Counted from the stretch's first letter, positions 22,267 to 33,198 are shown. The stretch: 64,000 nt of DNA from Armigeres subalbatus (GCF_024139115.2 NC_085141.1:428128338-428192337), one strand, 5' to 3'. Made by a program: numbers and translations. The notes: generated from the letters alone by a model not told the origin.

Positions 22267-23235
22267 ATGCCTCCCAAGGATAAGAAGCCGCCAGCGCTGA
22301 AGCTGTTTATGGTCCAGCTCAAGAACATCCAGACGGCTTTGGACGACATCTTCAGATTCGTACAGAACTACCAGCCGACCTGTACTGTTAGCGCGATCAA
22401 CATTCGTCTGCAGCGAATTGATGAGTTGTGGGGACGGTACGAGGAGACTTTGAATGACATCCAGGCTCACGATGACTTTGAGGATGAGGAAGGAGAGTTT
22501 GATGCGGCTAGGTTAGGGTATAGCGATAAGTTCTATGAGTGTAAGGCTTTTCTTATGGATAAGGTCAAGGAACTGGCGGGAGCTGATGATGTGGATTCGT
22601 CGATGCGAGGAAACGAGACGTTACCGCACGGGCATGGTACACTTGATCATGTTCGTTTGCCTCAAATCAAGCTCCAGACTTTCAACGGTGACATCGACGA
22701 GTGGATCAGCTTTCGTGACTTGTATACCTCCCTCATCCATAGAAAGACGGACTTGCCGGAAGTGGAGAAATTTCACTACTTGAAGGGCTGTCTTCAAGGT
22801 GAACCAAAGAACCTCATCGATCCCTTGAAGATAACTAAAGCAAACTACCTAGTGGCTTGGGATTTGCTGATTAAGAGGTACGATAACAGCAAGCTGTTGA
22901 AGAAGCGTCAAGTGCAAGCCTTATTCAACTTGCCAACACTATCTAAGGAGTCGGTAGTGAACTTGCATTCCCTGAAGGACTGGTTCGAAAGAGTTGTCCA
23001 GCACTTGGATCAAGTGGTTAAACCCGAGGAGTACAAGGATCTTCTACTTGTTAACTTGCTGACAACTCGGTTGGATCCTGAGACTCGAAGAGGATGGGAA
23101 GAGCATTCATCTACCAAGGAACAGGACACGTTGGCAGACCTCACCTATTTCATGCGTCGTCGGATACGAATCCTGGAATCACTCTCACCGAAGACTTCGG
23201 ACAGCAATAGATCCCATCAATCGCAACAGCCATGA
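22267..23235 (+). pseudogene. BEL/Pao gag-like region (DUF1759 type)
   Basis: A 322-codon frame starting MPPKDKKPPALK. Residues about 40-110 look helical and charged. From about residue 130 the KLQTFNGDIDEWISFRDLYT block marks the DUF1759 domain common to BEL/Pao gag proteins, running to about residue 290. It would form the capsid-like shell that packages element RNA. The frame stops at TGA (23233-23235), and coding continues for about 50 bp in another phase before the zinc-knuckle part at 23284, so a small indel separates them. The start follows directly on the leader repeats and fits the usual position. No functional protein is expected together with the downstream domains. Confidence 0.88.
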
Positions 23236-23283
23236 AGCAGAAGTCGTCAGCTGTAAAGGCAAGCTACGGCTCCGTGACGATGG

Positions 23284-23976
23284 GTGGTGTGTGAGGAGAA
23301 CCATTCGCTTTATCAGTGTTCTTCTTTTCAACGGTTGTCGGTGCGGGATAGGGAGGCGGCGCTGAGGTCAAATTCTCTGTATAGGAATTGCATCCGGCCG
23401 GGTCACATAGCGAAGAATTGCCCGTCTAAATATTTCTGCCGCAGCTGTCAAGGTCGTCACAACACATTGGTGTGTTTCAAATCTGGGAAAGATGGATCAG
23501 CAAAGGTCGCTGCTGCTACGGAACGCAACAATTCTCCTCCTCCGGATGCTGGCGAGCATTCGGGTTCGACATCCGCCCAGGTGGTGAACGTGGTCGCCAC
23601 CGATTCTACAATATCTGGTGCAGCTCAGCAGTTCTCCTCCCATGTCCTTCTGGCCACGGCGGTCGTTATCGTGGAAGATGACGAGGGTAGCCGATTTTCA
23701 GCTCGAGCGTTGCTGGACTCCGGCTCTGAAAGCAATTTTATCGCAGAACGGTTGAGCCAACGACTGAGGACGCGTCGAGAAAAGGTGAACATCTCGGTCC
23801 TTGGTATAGGTCAAGCAGCTTCAAAGGTGAAGCACAGGATTCAAGCAATGGTGTGCTCAAGAATCACGGATTTCTCTCGGAACGTGAATTTCCTGGTTCT
23901 GCCGAAGGTAACTGCGGATTTACCAACGGCGAAGGTCAACATGAACGGATGGAAGATGCCTGAAGGATTAGTTTAG
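23284..23976 (+). pseudogene. BEL/Pao zinc knuckle and aspartic protease region
   Basis: A 230-codon stretch. Residues 20-65 have the knuckle-like Cys/His pairs (CIRPGHIAKNC, then CRSCQGRHNTLVC) that bind nucleic acid. Around residue 145 ALLDSGSESNFI holds the D-S-G of a retroviral-type aspartic protease (peptidase A17 or DUF1758 group), which would cut the polyprotein. The frame does not open with ATG here: it is the interior of a polyprotein, cut off upstream by an indel and downstream by a stop at 23974-23976. The continuation after the stop lies in another phase (24006-24392). Confidence 0.88.
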
Positions 23977-24005
23977 CGGATCCAGCCTTTTTCAGCCCCA
24001 GTGCG

Positions 24006-24392
24006 GTGGACATGGTGTTGGGCATCGAGTTCTTTTTTGACTTCTTCGAATCTGGTCGAAGAATTTCCATCGGAAACCAAATGCCGACATTCAATGAATC
24101 GGTCTTTGGATGGGTGGTGTGCGGAGGTCAAACAAAACCCACGGAGAGCCTACGTGTTAACTGTAGCACGGCAACTACAGCAACTTTGGAAAAGTTGATT
24201 GCACGGTTTTGGGCTAGTGAAGAAGTTGGTACTTCGAAGATTCTTTCCACCGAGGAGCAACGGTGTGAAGAATTGTTCCAGCAGTCAGTTCGCAGGGAAT
24301 CTGACGTCGGTATACTGTTTCGTTACCGAAAGATGAGGACGTCGTTTCGAGGATTGGTGAGTCGCGGGACATCGCCTACCGGCGTTTTCTAG
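24006..24392 (+). pseudogene. BEL/Pao protease-RT connection fragment
   Basis: A 128-codon frame beginning MDMVLGIEFFFDFFESGR, followed by SVFGWVVCGG, the typical stretch between protease and RT in BEL/Pao polyproteins. Near 24305 the reading shifts to the phase used by the RT frame beginning at 24449, and the last 30 codons here are out-of-frame translation. This marks the second of the frame breaks that inactivate the element. Confidence 0.8.
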
Positions 24393-24448
24393 GCACGAAG
24401 GGCAGATTAGACAGCGATGCTGATTTACGGAAACAGTATCATCAGTTT

Positions 24449-26683
24449 ATGGCAGAGTACATACAGGTGGAATACATAACAAAAGTAAAGGATACAACAG
24501 AGTCCGAGAAACGTTGTTTTCTACCACATTATCCCGTCATCAAAGAAGCTAGCACCACCACGAAGGTTTGTGTGGTCTTTGATGCGTCGTGCAAAACGTC
24601 GTCAGGTGTATCGCTGAACGATGCTTTGCTGGTGGGTCCAATCGTCCAAGAAGACCTTCGATCGATCATGCTTCGAAGTCGCATGAAGCAAATAATGCTG
24701 GTGGCTGACGTGGAAAAGATGTTTCGGCAAATCTTCATTTATCCGGAGGATCGACATCTTCAATGTATACTTTGGCGTTTCGACACCGGTGCGGCTATTG
24801 ATGTGTATCAGCTGAATACTGTCACCTACGGGACAAAACCTGCGCCTTTTCTAGCGACACGCACTTTCAATCAGCTGGCAACTGAAGAGAAGCTACAGTA
24901 CCCGCTGGCTGCTAGAGCAGTTACAGAAGATACGTACATGGATGACGTTATCACAGGAGCGGATACGATTCAAGCAGCAAGCGAAGTTCGGAAGCAGTTG
25001 GAGGAAATGACCTCTAAGGGAGGATTTCGGCTGAGGAAATGGGCTTCCAACAAACTGGAGGTACTGGAGGGAGTTGCCGAGGACAATTTGGCAATTCGTC
25101 TGTCAGAAGGAATTAACCTGGACCCTGATCCGACTGTCAAAACACTCGGACTGACATGGATGCCGAATACCGATCAACTGCGATTCCAATTCGACGTTCC
25201 AGCATGTCCCATCACCTCACAACTGTCAAAACGGCAAGTGCTGTCGGTGATTGCGTCGCTATTCGACCCACTGGGACTCATAGGTGCAGTTATTACCACG
25301 GCCAAGGCAATAATGCAGCTATTGTGGAAGATCAAGGATACCAACAATCAGGCATTGGATTGGGACCAGCCGTTACCTTCGACGGTGGGTGAGTTGTGGA
25401 GATCCTATTATGACCAACTTCCCATATTGAACGAACTCCGTATCGATCGCTGTGTGGTGGTTTCCAGAGCGGTAGTAGTCGAAATCCATTGCTTCTGCGA
25501 TGCTTCGACCAAAGCATTTGGCGGCTGCGTGTACATCAGGAGTGAAGACCATGAAGGAGAAGTGAAAGTCCGGTTGTTGTCTTCGAAATCAAAGGTGGCA
25601 CCGTTGAAGACACAGTCCATCCCAAGGCTGGAGCTTTGTGGAGCATTGTTAACAGCACAACTGTACGAGAAGGTTCGGGAATCAATCAAAATACCAGTTC
25701 GAGCGTTTTTCTGGTCCGATTCCACCTGTGTATTGCGTTGGATCCAAGCATCACCGAATTTGTGGAATACGTTCGTGGCAAATCGTGTTGCGAAAATTCA
25801 ATCTATAGCTAATCCGTCACAGTGGCAGCATGTTGCAGGCAAGGATAATCCGGCGGACTTGATTTCTAGAGGTATCAATCCAAAAGATATTGTAGAGAAT
25901 ACTTTCTGGTGGGAGGGACCGGAATGGCTGAAACAAGAGCGGGAAGGCTGGTCATGTTCATCAGCGGAGTTGACTTCGGAACAAGTGGATCAAGAGCGGC
26001 GACGAGAAATGGTATCCTGTTCGGTTTCGGTGGAAGCAGAGTTCAACGAATGGTATTTGGGGAAATTTTCGTCCTATTCGGACCTCATTCGCCGAACTGC
26101 GTATTGGTTGCGGTTAATGGAGCTACTTAGAACAGACGTGCAGAACCGTGTTGCAGCAAGAAGTCCTTTGTCTACCAGAGAGCTGGCCGCGGCAGAGCTG
26201 ACCCTAGTTCGGCGAGTGCAGAGAGAAACCTTTGGAGGAGAGTGGAAAGCACTTGCTAAGGGAGAAGAAGTGTCTAGGCGATCCCCACTTCGCTGGTACC
26301 ACCCGTACATCTCGGATGACAACGTGATTCGTGTCGGCGGCCGCCTTGGGCATTCAGTGGAGACCCATGATGCAAAACATCCGCTGGTCCTACCAGCACG
26401 TCATCAATTCACACGGATGGTTCTTCAGCATTTCCATTTGAAGCTTCTGCATGCTGGTCCTCAGCTGTTACTTGGTGCGGTTAGGCTCCGGTTTTGGCCT
26501 TTGGGAGGTCGAAATATGGCACGTTACATTGTGCATCAATGCATGAAGTGTTTCCGATGTAAACCTCCACCAATTCAGCAGTTCATGGGAGAGCTGCCAG
26601 CACCACGAGTCACAGTATCACGACCATTTTCGCAAACCGGTGTGGACTTTTGGTCCACTCTACATCAGACCAGCACCTCGTAA
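24449..26683 (+). pseudogene. BEL/Pao reverse transcriptase, RNase H and integrase zinc domain
   Basis: The largest open frame in the window, 744 codons. RT motifs: VCVVFDASCKTSSGVSLN (residues about 40), then LVADVEKMFRQI, and the catalytic YMDDV near residue 163-167. RNase H-like motifs follow: CFCDASTKAFGG about residue 350, SIPRLELCGALL and FFWSDSTCVLRW, then VAGKDNPADLISRG. The last 110 residues contain the H-H-C-C zinc motif before the integrase core (..RHQFT.., ..LKLLHAG.., CMKCFRCK). The phase breaks near 26660, exactly where the first integrase aspartate is expected, so the core continues in another frame at 26640-27158. Active-site residues of RT are intact in this copy, but the polyprotein is not. 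Confidence 0.93.
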
Positions 26684-27158
26684 ACCAGTAGTTAAAGTGT
26701 ATGCGGCAATTTTTGTTTGTCTATGCACAAAGGCAGTGCATCTCGAGCTGGTTACGGATCTAACGACTGAACGCTTTCTACAAGCTCTTCGTCGATTTAT
26801 TGCCAGAAGAGGGAAATGTCAGGATATTTATTCCGATAACGGGACGAACTTCGTTGGCGCTAGGAACAAGATGGTGGATTTGCTGCGGTTGCTGAAGTGC
26901 CCCGATCATCGTGAGAAGGTAGCTAAGGAGTGTAATGAAGAAGGGATCGAATGGCATTTCAACCCGCCGTCCTCGCCCCACTTCGGAGGACTTTGGGAGG
27001 CGGCTGTTCGTTCAGCAAAGGCGCATTTGCTTAAGGTAATGGATGAAACATCTCCATCGACAGAGGATTTAAGCACACTGCTGGTTCAAGTAGAAGGATG
27101 CTTGAATTCACGGCCTCTTACTCAATGTCGGATGACCCAAATGATTTGGAACCCTTGA
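26640..27158 (+). pseudogene. BEL/Pao integrase core
   Basis: 172 codons in a phase different from the preceding RT. It holds AVHLELVTDLTTERFLQALRR, the second catalytic aspartate in DIYSDNGTNFVG and the glutamate in FGGLWEAAVRSAK, the usual D and E of a retroviral-type integrase that joins element DNA to the chromosome. The last 15 residues (from about 27110) are out-of-frame translation; true coding resumes in the frame at 27098-27550. It therefore has frame breaks at both ends. Confidence 0.9.
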
Positions 27159-27550
27159 CACCAGCTCACTTTCTCATTGGCACTTCTCTGCATGCGCTAC
27201 CGGAACAAAATCTAGAAGCAGTTCCGATGAACCGACTGGATCGTTGGCAGCTAATGCAGAAGAAGCTACAGGACTTCTGGAGACGATGGCGTAGAGAGTA
27301 TTTGTGCCAATTGCAAGGGAGAACCAAACGTTGGCAACGCCCAGTTCAAATCGAGAAAGGAAGGTTGGTCGTTATTCGCGACGAAAATCTGCCACCAATG
27401 AAGTGGAGAATGGGAAGGATTAGCGAACTCCATCCGGGAACAGATGGAGTGGTTCGAGTGGTTACATTGAAAACCGTTAATGGATATATTAAACGAGCCG
27501 TCGAGAAGTTATGTTTCTTGCCAATACAGGAATCACCAATTGAACAGTAG
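27098..27550 (+). pseudogene. BEL/Pao integrase C-terminal domain (DUF5641 type)
   Basis: After an initial out-of-frame stretch this 150-codon frame shows LTPAHFLIGTSLHALPE, the Trp-rich KKLQDFWRRWRREYL and the barrel-like EKGRLVVIRDENLPPMKWRM block, ending at TAG 27548-27550. This matches the C-terminal DUF5641 domain of BEL/Pao integrases. It is the last coding piece; about 100 bp then lead to the polypurine stretch and the 3' LTR. Confidence 0.9.
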
Positions 27551-27640
27551 CTTTCAGGCAGTGAAAACATTGAATCCCATCCTCCCATTTCCTTTCGAAG
27601 AGGATATGTTTTATTTTCTTTCAGAAATCACACCAATTTC

Positions 27641-27654
27641 TGGGTGGGTGAGGA
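27641..27654 (+). other. Candidate polypurine tract
   Basis: TGGGTGGGTGAGGA immediately precedes the 3' LTR. It is purine-rich, with three T interruptions, and in the position where plus-strand DNA synthesis would be primed. Confidence 0.5.
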
Positions 27655-28409
27655 TGTCTGGAAATAGCATCACACCCCCAGTCACTACAACCCTGTACCG
27701 GCGCTAGAAATTTGCAATGTAGCCCCAACCAGCATCGATCGTCTGCGCCTTATACAGATCGTTATATTGCATCGCTGTTTGTACCGGATCGATTTGCGAT
27801 ATAAACACGACGCAGCAGTTTCAGTGGACAACGACGACGTAGTTTACAGGATAGCAGTGGATGATGGAAAGATCTTCGTACCTGCATGTATGGTTTAACC
27901 AGTACGTCGCCCAGAATGATTGTACGTGATGTCGGCTGATAACGAGAGATATGAGAGTGGACATGAGGCGTCGGACCCGACCGAAACCCAAATCAACGCA
28001 CCGAGCGATCCCGATCAGATGATGACCGGTAGGTTTTGGGTGCACCAGAACCTGGAAGGCTACGGGCGAGCGTAGAGGCCGCGCGCGTTCAATTTCAACC
28101 CGTTTTTAATGTGTTAGTTTGTAAGCAAAATGTTAAGCTAAGATCCAAATAAATGTAGTGTCGTAAAGTGTTCTTTTAGTTAAATAAATGTAGTTTTTGT
28201 GAAACGGTTGATGTAAACTCGAGTGTTATTTTAGTGGCAAAGGAAGAAAAACAGTCCCAGATTCCCAGACTTTGAGTCATAGTGCTGGTGGAGAAAAGAA
28301 GAATCCACCGATTAGTTTAGCCTGTGTTGTTATGGTCAGATAACGTCGAGTGTTGGAGGGCTGAAGGATAATTATCGAAGGCGGAAAGAAGGCAAACAGT
28401 TCCCCAACA
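27655..28409 (+). repeat. 3' LTR of BEL/Pao element
   Basis: 755 bp, same ends as the 5' LTR. The block 27938-28190 differs from the 5' LTR at about 25 places, while the flanking 280 bp and 215 bp differ by only a few single-base indels. The AGCAT duplication follows directly. Confidence 0.93.
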
Positions 28410-28414
28410 AGCAT

Positions 28415-28784
28415 TATGACCATACAACTGAATTTTGTTGTCAAATTTTTTACCTCCAGTTTAATTTTGGCGATTTTTATCAAGTTGACAAAAATTGACA
28501 GCCGACAAAAGACATCAAATTGCTGAAATCGGTGCCACATTTGGAATGAATCATATCCGATACTGAAATAAGAAAAACTTTTCCGTGCCAAGTAACAAAT
28601 TCCAATTCCCGTGCCCAAGCTGTGTGTCCTTGGAGTTCATTGAGTATAATTTCACTCCATTCATACTTTTCATTTGTTGCTTCAACTAAACCTTTCATTA
28701 TCTCCTTTTCTGTATAGTTGTGGGCAAAAAAGTTTGTCTTTTATTTTAAAATTATTTAATAACTAAAATGATTAAATTGTGATC
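28415..28784 (-). other. Anonymous flank; possible WD40-like fragment
   Basis: A minus frame (28480-28698, open somewhat further upstream) contains ILNELQGHTAWARELEFVTW and VFLISVSD, which loosely resembles a WD40 blade as in Elongator subunit 2-type proteins. The GH...W spacing fits, but the remainder does not, and there is no second blade. It may be a decayed exon or a chance match. Confidence 0.25.
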
Positions 28785-28803
28785 ATTATTATTATTTATT
28801 TAT

Positions 28804-29468
28804 TCAGACTAAGGCCGAAGTGGCCTGTGCGGTATATAAGAGTCTTCTCCAGTCGGCTCGGTCCATGGCTACACGTCGCCAACCACGCAGTCTACGGAAA
28901 GTCCGCAAGTCATCTTTCACCTGATCGATCCACCTTGCCCGCTGCGCACCTCGCCTTCTTGTGCTTGTCGGATCGTTGTCAAGAACCATTTTCACCGGGT
29001 TACTGTCCGACATTCTGGCTACGTGCCCGGCCAACTGCAGTCGTCCGATTTTCGCGGTGTGAACGATGGATGGATCTCCCAGCAGCTCATGCAACTCGTC
29101 CTTATTCGCCTCCTCCACGTACCGTCCGTCATCTGCACCCCACCATAGATGGTACGCAGCACTTTCCTTTCGAATACTCCAAGTGCGCGATGGTCCTCCA
29201 CGAGAATCGTCCAGGTCTCGTGTCTGTAGACTACCGACCGGTCTAATGAGCGTTCTGTAGATTATGAATTTGGTACGGCGGTGAACTCTATTCGATCGGG
29301 GCGTCTTGCGGAGTCGTCACCACCGATGCAAACTCGAGGTGGGTGGCTTACATTGTCTTCTCTTGAGCCCCTTCCTATCATGTACTTCGTCTTCGCCGTG
29401 TTGATGACTAGTCCGATCCGCTTAGCTTCCCTCTTAAGTCTGGATGTAGGCTTACTCCATCTTCTCAA
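28804..29468 (-). pseudogene. RTE LINE C-terminal region
   Basis: Separate minus frames cover the end of the RTE protein. At 29262-29468 KREAKRIGLVINTAKTKYM is the post-palm RT region. At 28804-29201 RLQLAGHVARMSDSNPVKMV and TSTRRRGAQRARWIDQV form the basic C-terminal tail found in RTE proteins. Frames change at about 29110 and 29262. Homologous tails occur in the window at 36430-36700 and 56855-57170, showing three RTE insertions. Confidence 0.85.
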
Positions 29469-30076
29469 GCCATAATATCTATGTCGTCGGCGAAGCCAAA
29501 TAGCTGGACGGACTTATTGAATACTTTGCCACTCGTGTTAATCCCTGCTCTTCGTATTGCTCCTTCCAAATAGTTGAATAGCAGACATGAAAGACCATCA
29601 CCTAGCCGTAACCCTCTGTGCGTTTCGAAGGGACTCGATAATGCCCCTGAAACTTGAACTACGCACATCACCCGATCCATCGTCGCTTTGATCAACCGTG
29701 TCAGCTTATCTGGAAATCCGTGTTCGTGCATTAGCTGCCATAGCTGGTCCCGGTCGATTGTATCATATGCGGCTTTGAAGTCGATGAATAGATGATGTGT
29801 GGGAACGTTGTATTCGCTGCATTTCTGCAGTACTTGGCGAATGACGAACACCTGGTCCGTGGTGAAGCGTTCGCCCATAAAACAAGCCTGGTGCTGCTCC
29901 ACGAACTCCCTTGCAATTGGTGCTAGTCGACGGCATAAAATTACGGAGAGTATCTTGTAGGTGGCGTTCAGCAATGTGATTGCATGGTAGTTGCTACAAT
30001 CCAGCTTATCGCCCTTTTTGTAGATGGGACACACGACACCTTCCATCCACTCCTGCGGCAAAACTTCCTCCTCCAA
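29465..30076 (-). pseudogene. RTE LINE reverse transcriptase core
   Basis: A 203-codon frame carrying RT blocks in order: WMEGVVCPIYKKGDKLDCSN, ITLLNATYKILSVILCRRL, QACFMGERFTTDQVFVIRQ, the motif-A block LFIDFKAAYDTIDR (catalytic D), then LRLGDGLSCLLFN, where RTE normally has QGD, and LFGFADDIDIMA (FADD catalytic box). The enzyme would copy the LINE RNA at the nicked target. It ends at a stop just after FADD, and coding continues in another phase. The upstream RT part is in 30092-30418. Confidence 0.9.
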
Positions 30077-30091
30077 AATCTTGGTAATGAC

Positions 30092-30661
30092 TCAGTGCAT
30101 CGCTCTAGCCAGTGCCTCACCATCGTGTTTAAATAGCTCTCCTGGTAGTTGGTCAACCACAGGGGCTTTGCTGTTCTTCAACCGGCCAATCTCCTCCGAG
30201 ATTTTCTGGAGATCCGGAGCCGGTAAAATTATGTCCTGCGCGCGTTCTCCCAGGTCTATCACCATACCGCCATCTTCGTCTTCTACATCGCTATTCAGGT
30301 GTTCTTCGTAGTTCTGCCGCCACCTTTGGATCACCTCACGCTCGTTCGTTAGAAGGTTCCCGTTTAGGTTCTTACGCATATCAGGCTGTGGCGCGTGGCC
30401 CTTACGTGAACGGTTCAACTTCTCGTAGAACTTTCATGCGTTATTAGCGCGATACAGTTGCTGCGTCTCCTCGCGGTCTCGATCATCCTGCTGGCGCTTT
30501 TTCCTCCGGAAAATCGATTTTTGTCTGTTCCGCGCCTGTTTATATCGTGCCTCGTTCGCCCTCGTGCGGTGTTGCAGCAATCTCGCCCATGTTGCAGTCT
30601 TCTCTTCAACTAACTGCTCACATTTGCCGTCATACCAGGGGTTTCTCTGATCACGGGACAC
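30092..30661 (-). pseudogene. RTE LINE linker and RT N-terminal part
   Basis: Two frames: 30434-30661 with the basic linker NPWYDGKCEQLVEEKTATW, and 30092-30418 with NLLTNEREVIQRWRQNYEEH and the first RT block KNSKAPVVDQLPGELFKHDG. This is the region between endonuclease and RT core in RTE proteins. A stop near 30420 and a phase shift near 30090 separate it from its neighbours. Confidence 0.8.
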
Positions 30662-30721
30662 CGTGTCAAGCGCAGCGGTTGCGGTGGTACCAATGGCGGA
30701 TCGAATATCTCTACAGCCATC

Positions 30722-31605
30722 TTAAAGAGATGCTGCGTCTAGCTGCTCTTCCGTTGGGAGTGCCTCTTCCAGCTGCTGCGCGTATTCTTGGGCTAGTCTA
30801 CCGTCTTGTAGCCGCCCAATGTTAAGCCGCGGCGTCCGACTTCGACGCGTGTTGTTCACCGTTGAAAGTCTTAAGCGCAGGCATACTGCAACGAGGTAGT
30901 GGTCGGATTCAATATTCGCACTGCGGTAAGTGCGTACGTTCGTGATATCGGAGAAGAATTTACCGTCAATTAGAACGTGGTCGATTTGGTTTTCCGCTTC
31001 TTGGTTAGGTGATCTCCATGTGGCCTTGTGGATTTTTTTGCGGGGGAGGAAGGTGCTTCGGACTACCATTCCGCGGGAGACTGCGAAGTTTATGCATCGT
31101 TGGCCGTTGTCATTCGATACGGTGTGCAGACTATCCGGTCCGATGACCGGTCTATACACTTCCTCCCTTCCTACCTGTGCGTTCATGTCACCGATGACGA
31201 TTTTTACGTCCCGCAGTGGGCATCCATCGTATGTCTGCTCCAGCTGTACGTAGAACGATCCTTTCTCAACGTCGGGTCTCCCATCGTGTGGGCAGTGCAC
31301 GTTGATGATGCCATAGTTGAAGAAACGGCCTTTCCTCAGCTTGCACATCATTGCGTTGATTGGCTGCCACCCAATCATAAGATGGCGCATCCTACCCAGC
31401 ACTATGAAGCCGGTTCCCAGCTCGTTGGTGGTGCCACAGCTTTGGTAGAAGGTAGCCGCTCGATGCCCGCTTTTCCACACTTTCTGCCCTGTCCAGCAAA
31501 TCGCCAGCAGTGCCACGACGGCCAAGTTGCGGGGATTTAATTCATCGTAGATCATCCTGTCGCAACCTGCGAAACCTAGGGACTTGCATTTCCATCTTAC
31601 AAGTT
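30722..31605 (-). pseudogene. RTE LINE endonuclease domain
   Basis: A 277-codon frame plus an upstream extension to about 31605 that holds the WKCKSLGFAGCDRM block. Key parts: LGTGFIVLGRMRHLMIG, FFNYGIINVHCPHDGRPDVE, the DVKIVIGDMNAQVGRE catalytic G-D-x-N motif, FLPRKKIHKATWRSPNQ, NQIDHVLIDGKF and ESDHYLVAV, the exonuclease/endonuclease/phosphatase signature. It nicks the target DNA for retrotransposition. In annotated insect genomes such frames are often mislabelled craniofacial development protein 2-like. Confidence 0.9.
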
Positions 31606-31983
31606 TGCAATCGTGATCCTTTATTCGTCGCCTAGGTCTTTACCGATTATATTGAGTCGTATTATCTCTTATATTGCTCGTAATTATTGGTTTTCCAGGC
31701 GGCTTATTGTGCCTGCGCAAACCTCCTGTCTCGTCGGAGGGCCGTCGTGTCAGGTGTGTTTTGTGTCCCACCTGACACCAGGACTTGGGCTTGTGCGCTT
31801 TGAGCAGCACACGGTCGTTTTGGTGGGGCCTTCGTGCGGATACATGAAGCTTTTTATAGAGGTTTAACAGGGCCCATTGTTAAACCCCACCACATCCTAG
31901 GCAAGCCTCACAACTCGCAGATGGCGTGGGGAGGGATCGTCAAGCCCTTGGACATAGTCCCTGCCTGTCTGCTGTCTGAAAAT

Positions 31984-32116
31984 CAACTTAACAATTTAGT
32001 GTAATGTTCTCGTTCTCAACTAAACAATTTAGTGTAATGTTGACTTAATATTGAGTCAGGGAGGGAGATGCGAGAGAAAAAAGTACCTAAAATCAGGTGT
32101 TTTTTCTAACCGTGTA
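31984..32116. mobile_element. Partial MITE, TA-flanked CACGGTTAG family
   Basis: The right part, AGAGAAAAAAGTACC, then TTTTTTCTAACCGTG and TA (to 32116), matches the inverted end of the complete element at 48739-49067, including the GGGAGGGAGATGC block. The other terminus is not recognisable, so this copy is truncated at the LINE leader. Confidence 0.6.
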
Positions 32117-32175
32117 GAGTCCGTTTTGTGTTGTAATTTTTGTTAATTTTGTATTACTATGCAGCCGCCTGAAAA

Positions 32176-32487
32176 TTGCTCTCCTTTGTATCTGCAATGT
32201 CTTCGTTGAATAACCACGCCTTGACGAGCATACCTGCCGCAGTGATGAACACAGTGCTTTTTCCTGTAAAACTGAACGTTTGTCTCGGTAATGCCCAAAG
32301 TATTTGTGCTAGAAAGTCTACCAAACTTATTGAAGTCAAGAATTTGTTACAGAATTCCAAAGTTAGTGTGGCATGTTTTACGGAGTCTTGGCTGTTTCCA
32401 AAAATGAGTGACAGTAGGTACCCAGCGGCTGATTTTTTTCCTCGTTTGTCGGATGAAGATCACTGCGTCCAGATTTTAGGACTATTG
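32176..32487 (+). pseudogene. LINE endonuclease N-terminal fragment
   Basis: A 104-codon frame with LNVCLGNAQSICARKSTKLI and VSVACFTESWLFPKM, matching the N-terminal part of LINE endonucleases (asparagine and E-S/T-W-L motifs). It breaks off after about 100 residues in DHCVQILGLL. It might be the 5' end of an L2/CR1-like element such as the one at 7921-10230. No RT follows on this strand. Confidence 0.65.
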
Positions 32488-32604
32488 TGATATACCCTTT
32501 TGCTGTGTAATACGCAAGTTATCTCAGTAACATGTTTGTCACTGAGATACCTTGGTATCGACTGAACTCAAGACCATCTATTATTGATGAATAGAGATCC
32601 TGAG

Positions 32605-33198
32605 TTACAGTATGTGACTCCCCCATTCTGGCGAGACTAGCTTTATGAAGCCAACCACGTCCTTGGAGGATAAGATCCATATGTCAGCAGGCCCTAAAAA
32701 GGGCTTGCTGAGAACTTTGAACCTACGTTGGGTGAGTGCACTGCAATAGCAGAGGATGTGTTCTGATGTTTCTCTCTCCTCGTCACAGAAGCGGCAATTT
32801 GAGGTTTGGATTGCTCCGATCTTTTGTAGATGGTATCTGCAGGGGCAGTGTCCAGTTATTAGACCGGTGTAGATGTTGAGATCCCTTTTGTTGAGACCTA
32901 ATAGTTGTTGGGTTTTCTTGGGGTTAATCGTTACGAGCCTTTTGAATTGGCTCGTATGGGGAAGTGCATTCCAGTTTGATGTGATTTGACTGACCATATA
33001 TTTGTTCAGTTCCATTTTTACAGAGCAGTCTAAGATCCCGCAGAAGGGCTCAGGGCCAATGAACCTTTCATTAGATCCATTCCTGGCTAGCTCATCAGCA
33101 ATCTCGTTTCCCTCTAGACCCGTATGTCCTGGGATCCAATATAGGTAGACTCGATTGCGTATGGATAAGTTTTTCAAAGCCAGAATGCATTCCCACAC
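32605..33198 (-). pseudogene. LINE RNase H C-terminal half and Cys-His tail
   Basis: A 197-codon frame. RVYLYWIPGHTGLEGNEIAD is the last RNase H motif, with the catalytic histidine and aspartate. About 70 residues later, CRFCDEERETSEHILCYC is the C-x2-C...H...C tail common to these LINE ORF2 proteins. The preceding RNase H half is at 33280-33540 in another phase; the frameshift lies near 33275, where the SDSQAALKSLNN-type block is cut. Confidence 0.85.

Larger units (their letters stand above)
20271..28414 (+). mobile_element. Full-length, inactivated BEL/Pao LTR retrotransposon
   Basis: Both LTRs, start TGTCTGG and end CCCCAACA, are present (20276-21033 and 27655-28409). The insertion is bracketed by a perfect 5-bp duplication AGCAT (20271-20275 and 28410-28414). 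Between them lie a 1.2-kb leader and the gag, zinc-knuckle, aspartic protease, RT, RNase H, integrase and C-terminal domains in BEL/Pao order. At least four frame changes (near 23235, 23976, 24305-24450, 26660 and 27110) plus stops show it can no longer make a polyprotein. No envelope-like frame was seen. LTR differences suggest an insertion that is not very recent, but they are unevenly distributed. Confidence 0.95.
28785..31980 (-). mobile_element. RTE-clade LINE, near full length but frameshifted
   Basis: On the minus strand, from about 31980 to 28785, lie a GC-rich leader, an apurinic-type endonuclease, a linker, a reverse transcriptase with FADD box and the RTE C-terminal region. The 3' end is a short ATAAT-type microsatellite (28785-28800), usual for RTE elements. 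Several stops and frame changes separate the parts, so it is not autonomous. The leader (31900-31975) shares about 50 bp with the start of the R1-like element at 41808. Confidence 0.88.

Noticed and set aside
30722..31605. Annotation as a craniofacial development protein 2-like host gene
   Set aside because: The frame is the RTE endonuclease, continued by RT and a 3' microsatellite in element order.
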